Positions 1 to 11,663 of a stretch of DNA of 64,000 nucleotides are shown here, in pieces. Every line of letters starts with the position of its first letter. The first letter of the stretch is position 1. This stretch comes from Ottelia alismoides. Taxonomy: Eukaryota; Streptophyta; Magnoliopsida; Alismatales; Hydrocharitaceae. Position numbers and translations under genes: made by a program. The notes below the pieces were generated by a model. The model was not told the origin of the DNA, searched no databases, and was given only the letters and a program-made list of their open reading frames with translations. The DNA lies in contig JAZKJV010000603.1 of the NCBI GenBank assembly GCA_037367405.1, positions 992,001-1,056,000 of the forward strand. The letters are read 5' to 3'.

Positions 1-1464
1 CAAATGAGTGGGTTGGAGTGCTAGAGAGCGGTTCTATCAAAGGCAGCCTAAGGGACCTCCGGCTCATCATTGTGATGTGGAAAGATGCGAATGAAATATG
101 ATAAACAAACAAGATCAGAAGTCAAACCCCAATTTCACCAACACAACGCGAAGCTGATGACCGTGAAGGTTCGGTCATTTGTCTTGTCAATTTTATTTAG
201 GTGATAATTCAGTCTTGTAGAGCGATTAAGCGAGCTGTTGGGAACCCGATGCTCCCGAGAGACTGTCTCAATTCCAAAGCTAGATCTTTCCCAGCCAGTA
301 CAAGTTGTGGACTGTTTATCGGATACCCGATCAACTCGCTATGTTAAGGATATCACGACCAGCTTTACTAAAGACCGGAGATATCTCCACTGGAGAACGA
401 CTAACTCCAAGACCAATAGTCAAACAAGAGTCCATGTATTACGACTCTAGCCTAGTGTGTGTGTCACTTTCTCGCTTAAGCAAACCAAAGAATGGGGGGA
501 TGACTCTCCTAAGACATATTTTTAAGTGAGATACCTTTTATGATCAAGTTTGATTAGCAGTCCCAATTTTATGATTATGTCTTTTTATGGTATTTTTTAA
601 TAGCAAACAAATGGTTGGCGAATTTTTCGATCTCCTGATTATTTAAAGTCCAAAAATAGGGGGAGAAGTCGAAAAAATCGATGCACGATCAAAACTTATA
701 ATGCATGCAAAGTAAGAAAGGCGTACCTGACTCCAGCACTCTACATGTAAGGTGATCTGTGCATAAATTAAAGATAGAAATGTAAACTAATCTAAATTAT
801 GCAATAAGAAAATGACCTTAGAGGAGCAAATTCTAATAATCGCGAAGAGCAACAGTTAACTGACTAGAGTGAGAGGTCGATGTCAGGTCTCGGATGCCGA
901 TCGATGTCCGCCCCAATGGATCCTGCACGCGTTGTATAGAGGCTCTAACAGCACGTGACCTCTCAATCAATCAGATTAACTTTTTATTATGAATTATTAC
1001 TAAGGTCTAATTACGAATCTATAGGTGCAAGCAGTCTATTAGGGATTGGGCCTTAATTATTTACGTCACAATCAAGAGAAAATCCTAAATCTAAGGGGCA
1101 AAATCTTTGAGAATCAAATAGAAACAAATACAAGAAAATAAAATCGGTGAAAAACTACAGTGAGCTCCCTCGAGTACACAGGTGCTCGGTGAAACAGACC
1201 TCAATATGCCAAGTGTCCAGAGTCTGATGGTCCATGTGCTATTACAACAATAATAAGTGTTGAAAAGAAACTAAACTAATCTACTCTCTAAAAACTACAA
1301 CTATCTCTTATGGCTCGTGCTTCTCCTAGGGCACTGGTTTCCTCCAAAGTATCCCCGGGAGGTTCTTCGCACAAAAAGAGAAACAGAAAGCGTGTTAGAA
1401 AACCATTGTAAAAAATAGAGAAAAAGATAAGCAGAAAAAATATGAAAAGACTACTAAGCCATGC
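1..1464 (-). mobile_element. G0: leader of a minus-strand Athila-like gypsy element
   Basis: This is the untranslated leader between the 5' LTR and gag of a gypsy element read on the minus strand. It resembles the G3 leader at about 25.25-26.4 kb: both have a block with CCCC, TTTCACCAAC, a GACCGT core and TTCGGTC in the same order (about 125-180 here, 25335-25382 there). No gag frame is visible inside the window, so gag should begin just left of position 1. The short ORFs at 238-529 have no recognisable domain and I treat them as chance. Confidence 0.7.
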
Positions 1465-1482
1465 TCCCCGGCAATGCCGCTA
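1465..1482 (-). other. Primer-binding site of G0 (tRNA-Asp type, degenerate)
   Basis: On the minus strand this reads TAGCGGCATTGCCGGGGA. It lies three bases inside the LTR end at 1486. It matches the plant tRNA-Asp 3' end complement (TGGCGCCGTTGCCGGGGA) apart from a few substitutions. That primer is typical of Athila/Calypso-type gypsy elements. Confidence 0.75.
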
Positions 1483-1485
1483 TTC

Positions 1486-4400
1486 TGATGAGCGATCAGC
1501 TGACTAGGGTTAAGTATCAAGAATAATCACGGGTCGTTGAGACACCAATCAGCCAATCGGACTCAACAAGAAAATAAGAGAACCACACATATAAGATAAT
1601 CAAAGCACAAAATCCAATGTTAGCGGTCTCCGCTATTTATTTAACATGGTATAGTGACTAGGGTCGAACACAAGGAGCACATAAATGTACGAAGTAGTCC
1701 TAATCAGCGAATAAAAAGCTATTTTTTATTAATTTTTAATTTGCAATTTTTTTATATTTTGAAAGTAAGAAAACAACCAAGCAAGGCAAAATCAAGCTTC
1801 AACAATTTTTTTATAAAAAATTAAAAATGCACAAAAATCAGAAATAAAAATGTTTTTATATTTTTCAAATATTCAGATGTTTTTGAGAATTTTACGAGAT
1901 TTTTTTGGTTTTTATATGATTTTATAGAAATTAAACAAAAGCAAGAAAAGAAAGCAATGTACAACCTGAACTAAAAGGTGAATTTAAAATAGTAAATTTA
2001 CCTTAATCTTGGTTGTGATTTTTATGAAAAGGGAATAAAAATATCTAACTACAGAAACTGAAACTCTATTATTTTGAATTATTTAGAACTATTAATGATT
2101 TTTATAAGTTTTTTAGAGTTTTTAGCTTTTTATGCTTTTTATAAAGATTTTTAGAACAAAAAACTACTAAAATTAAAACACATAGAAACAAACACTCAAA
2201 TTTTTTTGTAGTTTTTGAAACACTTTTTATATTTTTGGTATTTTATAAAATAGACAAAACACGATTTTAGGGTTTTTGATTTTTAGAAAATATCAAATAA
2301 AACTAAATTAAATCACAAAAATCACCATAAATAATACATGTTAACAAGAGCTAACTATAATTATTATGGGATTTTTTAGAGTTAATTTGGTAATTATTTG
2401 ATTAAAAATAACACATGCAACAAGTAGGGACCTAACTGTAATTATGCAAAAGTTTCCAGGCCAAGATATAACACATATAAAAAGCTCCGGGCTAAAGTTG
2501 CAAATTGTCCAGTTATTCACACACATGCTCAATAAACCATGCACAGGGGCATAAATGCAAATACCATAAACTTTTCATTCAAAACATCACACGATGGAAG
2601 TTCAAGGCAAAAAATACAAAAACACGAGAAAAACACATGGGACGACACGTAACTGCCACTCTATTGGACTAAAGTACAAATACTGAAACAATAAGGTCTA
2701 AACTGCAAAATTTCTAAACTATCACTTTATTTACCTATATAATCAAACATAAAAGTGTGGGGGGTAAAAGGGAAAAATACCCTTGCAAGGCGTGTGCGGA
2801 CCACGTGGGGGTAAATGGCAATCTCTGGAGATGACACAGGTGTACGGTTCCGATCTCCGACATCCTCAGATCTGACGGCCCAGAGAATGTTTGCTACGTG
2901 TAGTCAGATGCGCTAGAGGGCGTCAGATCTGATGGCTGAAAAGCTATAATGGTCTTCGGCTGGCATGTTATCTGGAGCGAGGAGGGTCATTCGACGACAG
3001 GAAGAGGATCTGGAAGAACACCATCCAGGCGGATTTCGATCGAGCTGGGGAGGTAGTCCGCCGGTCTGATCGAAGCATGAGGAGATCCAACAGCTTCATG
3101 CAGATGTTACGCGTCATATAGAGGTGTCCGATGGAAATGATGATGAGCAGATGAATGTGGCAGTGGCCGGTCACCTGGAGGCGCTCCGCCTAAGCAATTG
3201 AAGGCTCAAAATGGATCCTTTGCACGCAAGAGGTCCTGCAAAAGGTAGAGCGATTAGAGGAATTTTCTCCGATCTGGCTATTGCTTGAAGGATCATAGAA
3301 GCAACTGGGGATGGAGGTCGACTTCCGGCGACTGTGAAGGAAAAGAGTCTCGGCCTTAATCTCGACTTGGTGGTCGAACCTAAGGGTGATCAGGTTGCGA
3401 TGTAAGGTGAAATGCGAGATGGAGGGTCTGAATAGATGGATGTGGATATCGGGGCTCCGACCAGCTGGTCGGAGCAAGCGGAGGTGCAACGACGCTATAT
3501 GGTATGAATCGAATGGACAGATGAAATGAAGAAACAAAAGTGGATACCTGAAGGTTGGAACGAGTTCCTGAGATCCATGAAAATGTGGTCGTCGGGATAA
3601 TGGCCTCAACCATGTTGCGGTGGACGGGGAGGCTACTCGTGGCGGACCTCCTGCGACGAAGGGTGAACTGCGTGCTCTCTCCACCAAACTCCAATCCAAG
3701 GATGCTCTCCGGTAGCTGTCACTCAATCACGAGTGCCTAGAGGTGGAAGAAGGAGCGAGACACGAGTTATTCACACAGTTGAAGTTGCAAATTGTCTAGT
3801 TATTCATGCACATGCTCAATAAACCACGCACATGGGCATAAATGCAAATACCATAAACTTTTCATTCAAAACATCACACGGTAGAAGTTCAAGGCATAAA
3901 ATGCAAAAACACTAGAAAAACACGTGGGACGACATGTGACTGCCACTGTATTGGACTAAAGTGCAAATATTGAAACTATAAGGTCTAAACTGCAAAATTT
4001 CTAAACTATCACTTTATTCACCTATATATTCAAACATAAAAGTGTGAGGGGTAAAAGGAAAAATACCCTTGTAGGGCACGTGCGAACCACGTGAGGGCAC
4101 ATGGCGATCTCTGGAGGTGGCGGAGGCGTACGGTCTTGATCTCCGACAGCCTCAGATCTGACGGCCCAGAGTGTCTGCTACGTGCAGTCAGGTGCGCTGG
4201 GGGGCGTCAGATATGATGGCTAAAAAGCTGCAATGGTCTTCGGCTGGGATGCTATCTGGAGCGAGGAGGGTCATCCGACGACTGGAAGAGGATCTGGAAG
4301 AACACCACCCAGGCGGATTTCGATCGAGCTGGGGAGGTAGTCCGCCGGTCTGATCGAAGCACGAGGAGATCCACCAGCTTCATGGAGATGTTACGTGTCG

Positions 4401-6084
4401 GCCAGAGGTGTCCGATGGGAATGATGACAGGCAGATGAATGTGGCGGTGGCCGGTCACCTGGAGGCCTCCGCCTGAGCAACTGGAGCTCAAAATGGATCC
4501 TTTGCACGCAAGAGGTCCTGCAAAAGGTAGAGTGACTCGAGGGATTTTCTCCGGTCAGGTTATTGCTTGATAAGGATCATAGAAGCGACTGGGGATGGAG
4601 GTCAACTTCAGACGGCTATGAAGGAAAAGAGTCTCGGCCTTAATCTCGACCTGGTGGTCGAACCTAAGGGTGATCAGGTTGCAGTGCAAGGTAAAGCGCG
4701 AGATGGAGGGTCGATCTGAACAGATGGATGTGGATATCGGAGCTCCGACCAGCTGGTCAGAGCAAGCGGAGGTGCGGTGGCACTATATGGAATGAATCGA
4801 ATGGACAGATGAAATGAAGAAACAAAAGTGGATATCTGAAGGTTGGAATGAGTTCTTGAGCTCTAGGAAAAGGTGGCCGTCGGGATAATGGCCTCAACCA
4901 CGTTGCGGCGGACGGGGAGGCTGCTCGTGGCGGACCTCCTGCCACGAAAGGTGAACTACGTGCTCTCTTCACCAAACTCCAATCCAAGGATGCTCTCCGG
5001 TAGATGTCACTCAATCACAGGTGTCTAGAGTTGGAAGAAGGATCGAGGCACAAGCTGCTCGATAGTGGAGGCAGAGGAGATGTTATATAGGCTTCCCAGG
5101 GTGGTGAGATGATCGGGCAAAAGTGTGCAACCCTAGGAAGATCCACGCCATCCTGGGGATCCGTGAGGGTCGTGGATCCAAGGAGATAGCTCGGATGAAA
5201 AATCGGATCAAGAGGAGGCTTGATCCGACTGGGAAAAAGGGGAGAAGAAGCTCCGATGGAAGGAGTCGGGTCGGGTCAAGCCTGAAAGAGGGCATTGACC
5301 CGTAGTCAACATCCGGCCTCGACCAAAAAAAGGAATTTACAAATTACTTATAAAATCAATAAAAAATACTAAATGAATTCAAAATAAAAAGTGTATAAAA
5401 TGAAAAATGTTTATTCATTTTCAAACTATTTTTCTATGTTTTTTATTTATTTTTATGAAAAATAAATTAGTGTATATACAATATATGGTGTTATATACAT
5501 GTATAATATACCTATGTATTTTGTACAATTATTTTTATTTTGTTATTTTTACATAAATACCATAATTTTGTATCTTATTTATTTTCCACATGTTTTTAGG
5601 GTACAAAATAATTTTTATTTTATTTTTATGATTTATTTACAGGTATAGATACATATATTTTGTACAAGTGCGAAAGGATTTTATTTTTATTTTATTATTT
5701 TTATTTTATTTTTGTTCTATCTTTAGAACTATATAAAAGGAGGTAATAGTTTGTTTTGATTTTATCAAAAATAATTATTTATATACATAGGTAATATATA
5801 CAACATAGAGTAGGCCCTATCTCTCTCTACTTATTTTATTTTGGCGATCAGGTCAAGGCTTGACATTCTCTTGGGGTTCAGGTCACTCTGTATTTATTCT
5901 AAATACCTCCTTCCTTTTTCTTTTCTTTTATTCTTTTATTTTTGCATAAATACATTCTCATTATACAATGTTAACACTTGCACGTTGAATGCTAACTTAT
6001 TGTATTTACACCTATTTACGTGTTGCTTTACCAAGATAAATAACTAAAATAAAAGAATAAAGAGTGAGCATCAGGGATTCATCA
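1486..6084 (-). repeat. 5' LTR of G0, 4.6 kb, with internal tandem duplication
   Basis: On the plus strand the LTR opens with TGATGAGCG next to the primer-binding site and ends with GATTCATCA, the same terminal form as the other gypsy LTRs here. It has AT-rich ends and a GC-richer core (about 2.8-5.3 kb). The conserved GGTCGAAC block near one end (about 1663) is shared with the other LTRs. It is about 1.4 kb longer than its relatives because of a duplicated segment. On the right it abuts G1 pol directly, so G0 inserted into G1. The target duplication cannot be checked because the left end is outside the window. Confidence 0.75.
2495..5056. repeat. 1.29 kb tandem duplication inside the G0 LTR
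   Basis: Copy 1 (about 2495-3781) and copy 2 (about 3782-5056) align with a period near 1287 bp. Shared landmarks are AAGTTGCAAATTGTC at 2495 and 3782, the GGATTTCGATCGAGCTGGGG block near 3031 and 4315, and the CTCTCCGGTAG block near 3706 and 4993. The copies differ by scattered substitutions and small indels, so the duplication is not recent. Minus-strand ORFs at 3190-3726 and 4757-5014 are the same frame in the two copies, resemble no known protein, and are not called as genes. Confidence 0.85.
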
Positions 6085-8366
6085 CATATCAGTTAGTTTC
6101 TGCTTCTAAGGAACAATCAAAGGATTTAGATTTAGGGTTGGATGTTGCTTTGACCAAATTACCATGTTTTTTGGTGACCCGACTCTTTGTTCAGCACAGT
6201 TGGTGGTCATCACTACAAAGTTAGCACCACCTTCATACATCACGAGACTAGATTCAATGACAGTTCAACCATATTTGATTGATGATACTTCGTTGCCCGA
6301 GCTGAAGTCGCTACCTCCTATACTCAAGTATTCCTTTCTTGCGAGACCAAAGAATAGATTCCCTATGATTATTAGTTCTAAACTGATCATAAAACATGAG
6401 TCTAGGTTGTTAGAAGTTCTAGAGAAGAACCGCAAAGTCATTGGATGGATAGTGTCAGATCTAGTGGATATTAACCCTAGTCTTTGCTCACACCATATTT
6501 ATGTTGAGGAGAATGCTAGGCCTTCTCGTGAGTTCTAGAGGAGACATATCCAAATCTTCAGGAAGTAATAAAGAAAGAAATCGAGAAATGGTGTGGAGAA
6601 GGCTTTATATACCCCATCTCTGATCCAAGTGTGTCCTCCTCTTCATGTTGTCCCAAAGAAGTCAAGAATTCAGATGGACACTAACGAGAAGAGAGTAGAC
6701 ATTGTGAAATGAGTACCCACATCTTGGCGCGTCTTTGTCAATTATAGATGTCTAAATGTCATAACCAAGAAAGATCACTTCCCCCTGCCTTTTGTTGTTC
6801 AGATTTTGGAGAGTCTAGCAGGGAATGAGTTCTTCTGTTTTCTTGACGGATACTCTCGCTACAATCAGGTAGCCATTGCCCTTGAAGATCAAGAAAAGAC
6901 CACTTTCACTTGTCCTTTCAGCACATACATGTTCAGGTGCATGCCATTCGGGGTTTGTAATGCCCCAGGCATATTTCAGTGGTGCATGATTATCGTATTT
7001 GCTGAAATGGTGGAGGATTTTCTGGAAGTCTTCATGGATGATTCTCAGCCCACGATGATTTATTTGATTCATGTTTAGCTCACTTGGACCGAGTTTTTTA
7101 GAGGTGTAGGCAAGTTAAACTATTAGTCTTCTTAGAAAAGAGTCATTTAATGGCTAAGAGGGAATCGTGTGTCCTCTCCAAAAAGGGAATGGGGGTTGAT
7201 CCTACCAAGGTGGATGTGATCAAGAAACTTGATCTACCAACCAACATCAAGTTAGTGAGGTCATTTTTAGGGTATGTCGGATTTTACAGATGATTTATTC
7301 AGGAATTTTCTAAGATTGTCTGACCACTGACTGAGATATTAGGGAAGGAAACTGAGTTCATTGTAGATCATAGGTGTCTAGAGACCTTTGAGATCTTGAA
7401 AAGAAAGAATTGTGACTCGTCCGTTCTACAATCTCTTGATTCGTCACTTCCCTTTGAGATTATGATTGATGCTTTCAATTTTTCTATAGGAGTCATATTG
7501 GGGTAGGTGCGAGATCAGATTTTGTTTGCCATCCACTACGCGAGCAATATTTTAGACCTTGCATAGAAAAATTAAACAGTGATCGAAAAGGAAATGCTCG
7601 ATGTAATCTAGGCTCTTGAGAAATGCAGGTCTTACATTTTCAAAAGTGATAGTTTATACAAATAATTCATCCATTAGGTATCTCATGGAAAAGGACGTGA
7701 ATGCATGCCTTCTTTGGTGGATTTTATTGCTCCATGAGTTTGATTTGGAGATTAAGGATAAGCATGGAGTTACAATGTAGTGGTTGATCATTTCTCCTGA
7801 TTAGAGCTGAAGGATTCTCATGATTCAGAACTATCGATAAACCTTTCCAGATGAGTCAATCTATGCTGTTGATTCTCTTCCATAGTATGCCAACATGGTG
7901 AACTATATTATCTTAAAGCAAGTTCTCCAAAGTTGGACTAGGAGCAGTATTGATCGACTGAAGTCAGATTCGACGAAATACCATTTGGAGGATCCGTTCC
8001 TTTTCTTTGACATACCAAATTGTGCCTGGAGAAGGTGTATTACTCAAGAGGAATATCAGAGTGTCCTCACACATTTTCATTCATTAGAAACTGGAGGACA
8101 TAATTTGGGAAAGAGAACCGCACACAAGGTGCTTTAATGTGGACTGTTTTGTCTAACCATATTTAGAGATGTCAGTGATTTCTTATGGTCATGCCCTATT
8201 TGTCAAAGGATGGGAGGGACAGTTGGTTATTAAGATGAGATACCCATGCAGCATGTGATTTTCTGTGATGTATTTGATGCAAGGGGCATAGATTTCATGG
8301 GTCTCTTTCCCAATAGTAATGGCTTTGAATACATCTTGTTAGCGGTTGATTACCTTTCTAGATGGG
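6085..8366 (+). pseudogene. G1 pol remnant, part 1: reverse transcriptase, RNase H, integrase N-terminus
   Basis: The reverse transcriptase N-terminal part (ELKSLPPILKYSFLARP, then a PSLCSHHIYVEENARPSRE block) lies at about 6297-6535. The palm domain with FLDGYSRYNQ, EKTTFTCPF, MPFGVCNAP and the catalytic FMDD lies at about 6806-7045. An RNase H-like stretch (LPFEIMIDAFNFSIGVILG) is near 7450. The integrase HHCC finger spans about 8060-8210 (H and H in THFHSLETGGH, CPICQRMG for the cysteines). The first catalytic Asp is in GIDFMG at about 8291. The frame changes several times and has many stops, including one between the His and Cys halves of the finger, so it is non-functional. It ends at the G2 target site. 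Confidence 0.85.
8362..8366. other. Target-site duplication of G2, left copy (ATGGG)
   Basis: ATGGG occurs immediately before the G2 left LTR and again at 43969-43973 immediately after its right LTR. Removing G2 plus one copy restores the integrase reading frame of G1 without a shift. Confidence 0.85.
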
Positions 8367-11244
8367 TAACAATCCACGAATTCATCCCTTTAATAATGTC
8401 ATTTTAACATTCAGAAATCTTGTTGCAGTCGGAATGAATTGGGTCCATAAAAAACCGCTTAAAAATTTATCGATTAAATCAAAGCGGTCGATTTTATTTT
8501 GCTTGGGCAAGCCCAAGGTCAAACTCAGGGACACAAGCCTCTTAAGTGATTACCTAGACTCTCATTATTCATATTAAGCGATAAATTAAGAAATCACAGG
8601 CCAAGAATGCACATAGATATGCAATGTAGACACATAGAGACAAAGTTTATGTGATTTTTTAATCATGTAAAGAGTTGTAATTTTACAAAGATGCAAATAT
8701 GCCCTAATCAGATCAAATCAATGAGCCACTATTAAGCGATAAATTTCAGAGGAGGTTTACCAAGAAATTTTCATTGGAAAGTTAATTAATGGAATAAAAA
8801 TCATTAAGGATGTGACACCATTTAATTAGCTTTAATCATCTGGAGTCTAAGATCAATAAAGATATCAAGTCATGCCATTGGAAAGATAATGAAATAAGCT
8901 TTGAAACGCAAATGAAATCAACACAAACGGAGCTCGGATGCTCAAGATATGCAACAAAGAGTCCAGGTGCATAGACGTAAAAAATTTCGAAATAAATAGG
9001 AAAAATAATACAAACAAGTCCTTGGAAGGACCTAAATGTAAATATAAAAAGTCACGAGGCCTTCCCTGTAATTTACCCACACAAGCGATGGTAAAACAAT
9101 AATTATAGAAACTCGGAGGGGTTCGGGTGCAATTTACCCTAGGAGCGCGTGGATTGGACGTGATATTTGGACTTGTTAGTAATTTGAAGAAAAGAGCGGG
9201 GCCACCTTGCAAATTGTCAAACCCTCACGTGCCTGAGCATGTGGGGAGGAGGCTCGGGTGCTGGCTCAGACTCAGAGCGAGGCTCGTGAGGCTCGGGTAA
9301 GGCTTGGGCGCTCCGAACCAGAAGGATCGTGCTGACACAAGGTGTTGACGATGTGGACCCATGTGGACCACCCGATCATGAATATCGGATGGTGGTTGTA
9401 CGTGCAAGGAGTGACGACGTGGCCGAAGATAAACCATCCAATATGGACAATCGGACGATGCCTGTACGCTCTGGCGCTTCTTCCTCCACCGCAGGGATGG
9501 CGACGATATCTGTCCTCCGATGACACTGCTGGGCGTCCACCACTCCTCTTCGGGCTCGGTGAATCTCCATGAAGCATCCTAGAAGCATGTTGACGTAGCT
9601 TGAAGCACGAGCGAGGCACAGATCGGCCTGGAGGAGACCAACGATGTTCATTCGTCGGAGGCGGATCTTGTGAATATTGCTGCGATGACGCTCCGGCCAT
9701 TGATCAATTTAAAACATGCATGGTCAGTAGATAGCTGAAGCGACAAGGTACGATGCGAGATGAGTGGAGTGGGAACCTAGGAGAACGGAGAAGATGGAGG
9801 CTCGGGTGCTCCTCGACCGTGAAAGGGTGGAGCAGATGGAACGGAGTGGTGGGAGAGTATGGAAGAGCGAGAGGATGGGTGGAGGTATGCATGAAGATGG
9901 TGGAGGTGTGGTGAAGCTCGGGTGATGATGAGTGGAAGGTGATGGTGTGCACATGAGCCTAAAAAAATTACGAGAAAATTCAATAAAAATACAAAGGAGG
10001 ATTAAGATACTTACCTGGGGAAATCGGTGGACGTCGGCCTGTGCTTGATCTCCTAGGAGGATCTCCGGTCTTTGCTGAACCCCGTCAGCCATGCGGAGAA
10101 GCTCATCGGCGAGCGAGTGCCGGAGACATAGCCTACCATGACTATGGGTCTCACCAGATGCTCCATCGTCTTCGTGCCTTCAATCTGGTCTCCCCTTGTC
10201 ACGAGGAGGCAGAGAGGGGCTGGGAGATTCCCCACGTACAAGTGGACAAAGAGGATGGTGGCCGGAGATGGTGTATTTGAAGGGGAAGTTTGGGAGATCC
10301 AGTGGTGGCCGATGGGTTTTGCAGGGGCGATACGGAACTAGTTAGAGGGGGTCATGGATAGCGTGGGTGTCCGCAAGGAAGAAGGATGATGGGCCTTGAC
10401 CATGGAATGGTTAGGAAGATGAGGGGAAGGTTGACGAGGTGGCGAAAATGGAAAGGGTGTGTTGGGTTAGTGTGGCAGAGGATGTGGGAGAGAGGGGGGG
10501 CTGGAGGAAGAAGAAGAAAGGGTCTCAGCTATTCCAACGGCTGAGAGGAGGGCACAAAGATGCGACCATGATCTAATCGATCAGGGCATGATCAAAGGCT
10601 ATGGGTGTGATATGTGTCAAGAGGAGATGCAGGCGGGGGTGAACAGTCCAGATGTGGTTTGATGGTCGATTGAACGGTGGATGATGGAGCGGGGAATGCG
10701 TGGTGTGGATTTAATGCCTTGTAGAAGATCGGGCAGCAACGGATGCCCGAGATGCGATTGTGAGGGGAATCGGATGGCGAAAAATGACGCCGGAATGAGC
10801 GCCCCTAATCGAATCTTTAGGAGATTATCAAACGACGGGCAGAGAAGGCGCGTGGCACACAGAGGAGCGGGTCACGTGGCTCTACCAGAAATAGCCACGT
10901 GGCCCAATCAGGTTATTCCAGAAGAAAAACTCGAAAAGGTGGAGAAAATGGTCGATTTTGGAAAAATTTCAAAACATGAAAGTTATAGATATCGATGAGA
11001 TCTACAAGTTTCTTGTTGATTAAAAATAAAAACGAGGTCAAACAAAGGGTGAAATATTTTTTTGAGTGTTTTTAAGGGTATAAAAATACTACTATTTTTG
11101 CTTTTGTTATTTATTTATTTATTTGTATTTTTATTTTATTTCAAGACTCCGATATATACAATGATTTATCTAGTTTTTATTGACACTAAATTAAACTAGG
11201 GGGTTAATATTAGCAAATTAAGATGACGAAACCAAGTTTCATCA
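8367..11244 (-). repeat. 3' LTR of G2 (left)
   Basis: It is collinear with 41169-43968 over about 2.8-2.9 kb. Shared blocks include CCTTTAATAATG near 8388 and 41190, CTTGGGCAAGCCCAAGGTC near 8502 and 41304, and ATATACAATGATTTATCT near 11154 and 43880. The terminal TG is mutated to TA here, and it ends TTTCATCA. A PPT abuts its inner end. The GC-rich core (about 9200-10900) contains many short overlapping ORFs on both strands that are not genes. Divergence from the right LTR is clear by eye, so the insertion is old. Confidence 0.85.
10873..10908 (-). promoter_or_regulatory. Paired G-boxes plus CCAAT box in the G2 3' LTR
   Basis: CACGTG occurs at 10873-10878 and 10896-10901, 23 bp apart, followed by CCAAT at 10904-10908. 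The same arrangement and spacing recurs in two other LTRs (38670-38705, 43607-43642). In the element's orientation it lies in the first 400 bp of the LTR, where U3 enhancers are expected. CACGTG is the core bound by plant bZIP and bHLH factors; its use here is inferred. Confidence 0.55.
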
Positions 11245-11260
11245 CTTCCCTATACTTAAA
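11245..11260 (-). other. Polypurine tract of G2
   Basis: On the minus strand it reads TTTAAGTATAGGGAAG directly before the 3' LTR (TGATGAAAC). It closely matches the G3 tract at 19500. Confidence 0.75.
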
Positions 11261-11663
11261 CTATGCTCATCCCTGAGCATCTTGACCATGAATGAGTTGG
11301 ATTAACCCCTGATTGTGCATGTGCGTACATAATCTGATCTGTTCAAGAACTTTTAATTTTAGATATCCAAAATCTCAAGGCTTAACCTAGCCTTAATCAA
11401 GAGGTATCCAATTCCTTTATTTTTCCAGACTCTCTCTTGTATACATATAAACTAAGGATATGAAATTTAGTGTTGACCGTGGTTATGAGAGTGGAGTCAC
11501 AACGTCACCCAAGGTCCCAATCCAAGAAATTCTCCTAGGGACCCAATCCTCAACACTAGGGAATAAATCAAATATTGCAATCAATCCACCATCTCTTTAG
11601 TTGTTAGACTTAGAAATGTAGGTGGCATGCCAGTTGATGAAGGGCATAGGATTGTGTCATTTC
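11245..11663 (-). mobile_element. G2 3' untranslated region, segment next to its 3' LTR
   Basis: This non-coding segment lies between the PPT and the C1 insertion point. Read on the minus strand, the part next to C1 is collinear with G1 at about 50420-50500, which lacks C1. That comparison gives the uninterrupted sequence and supports the C1 boundary. Confidence 0.7.

Noticed and set aside
3190..5014. Two similar minus-strand ORFs (178 and 85 codons) as a gene pair
   Set aside because: They are the same frame in the two copies of the LTR duplication; low-complexity Ser/Pro/Arg content, no domain, and inside an LTR.
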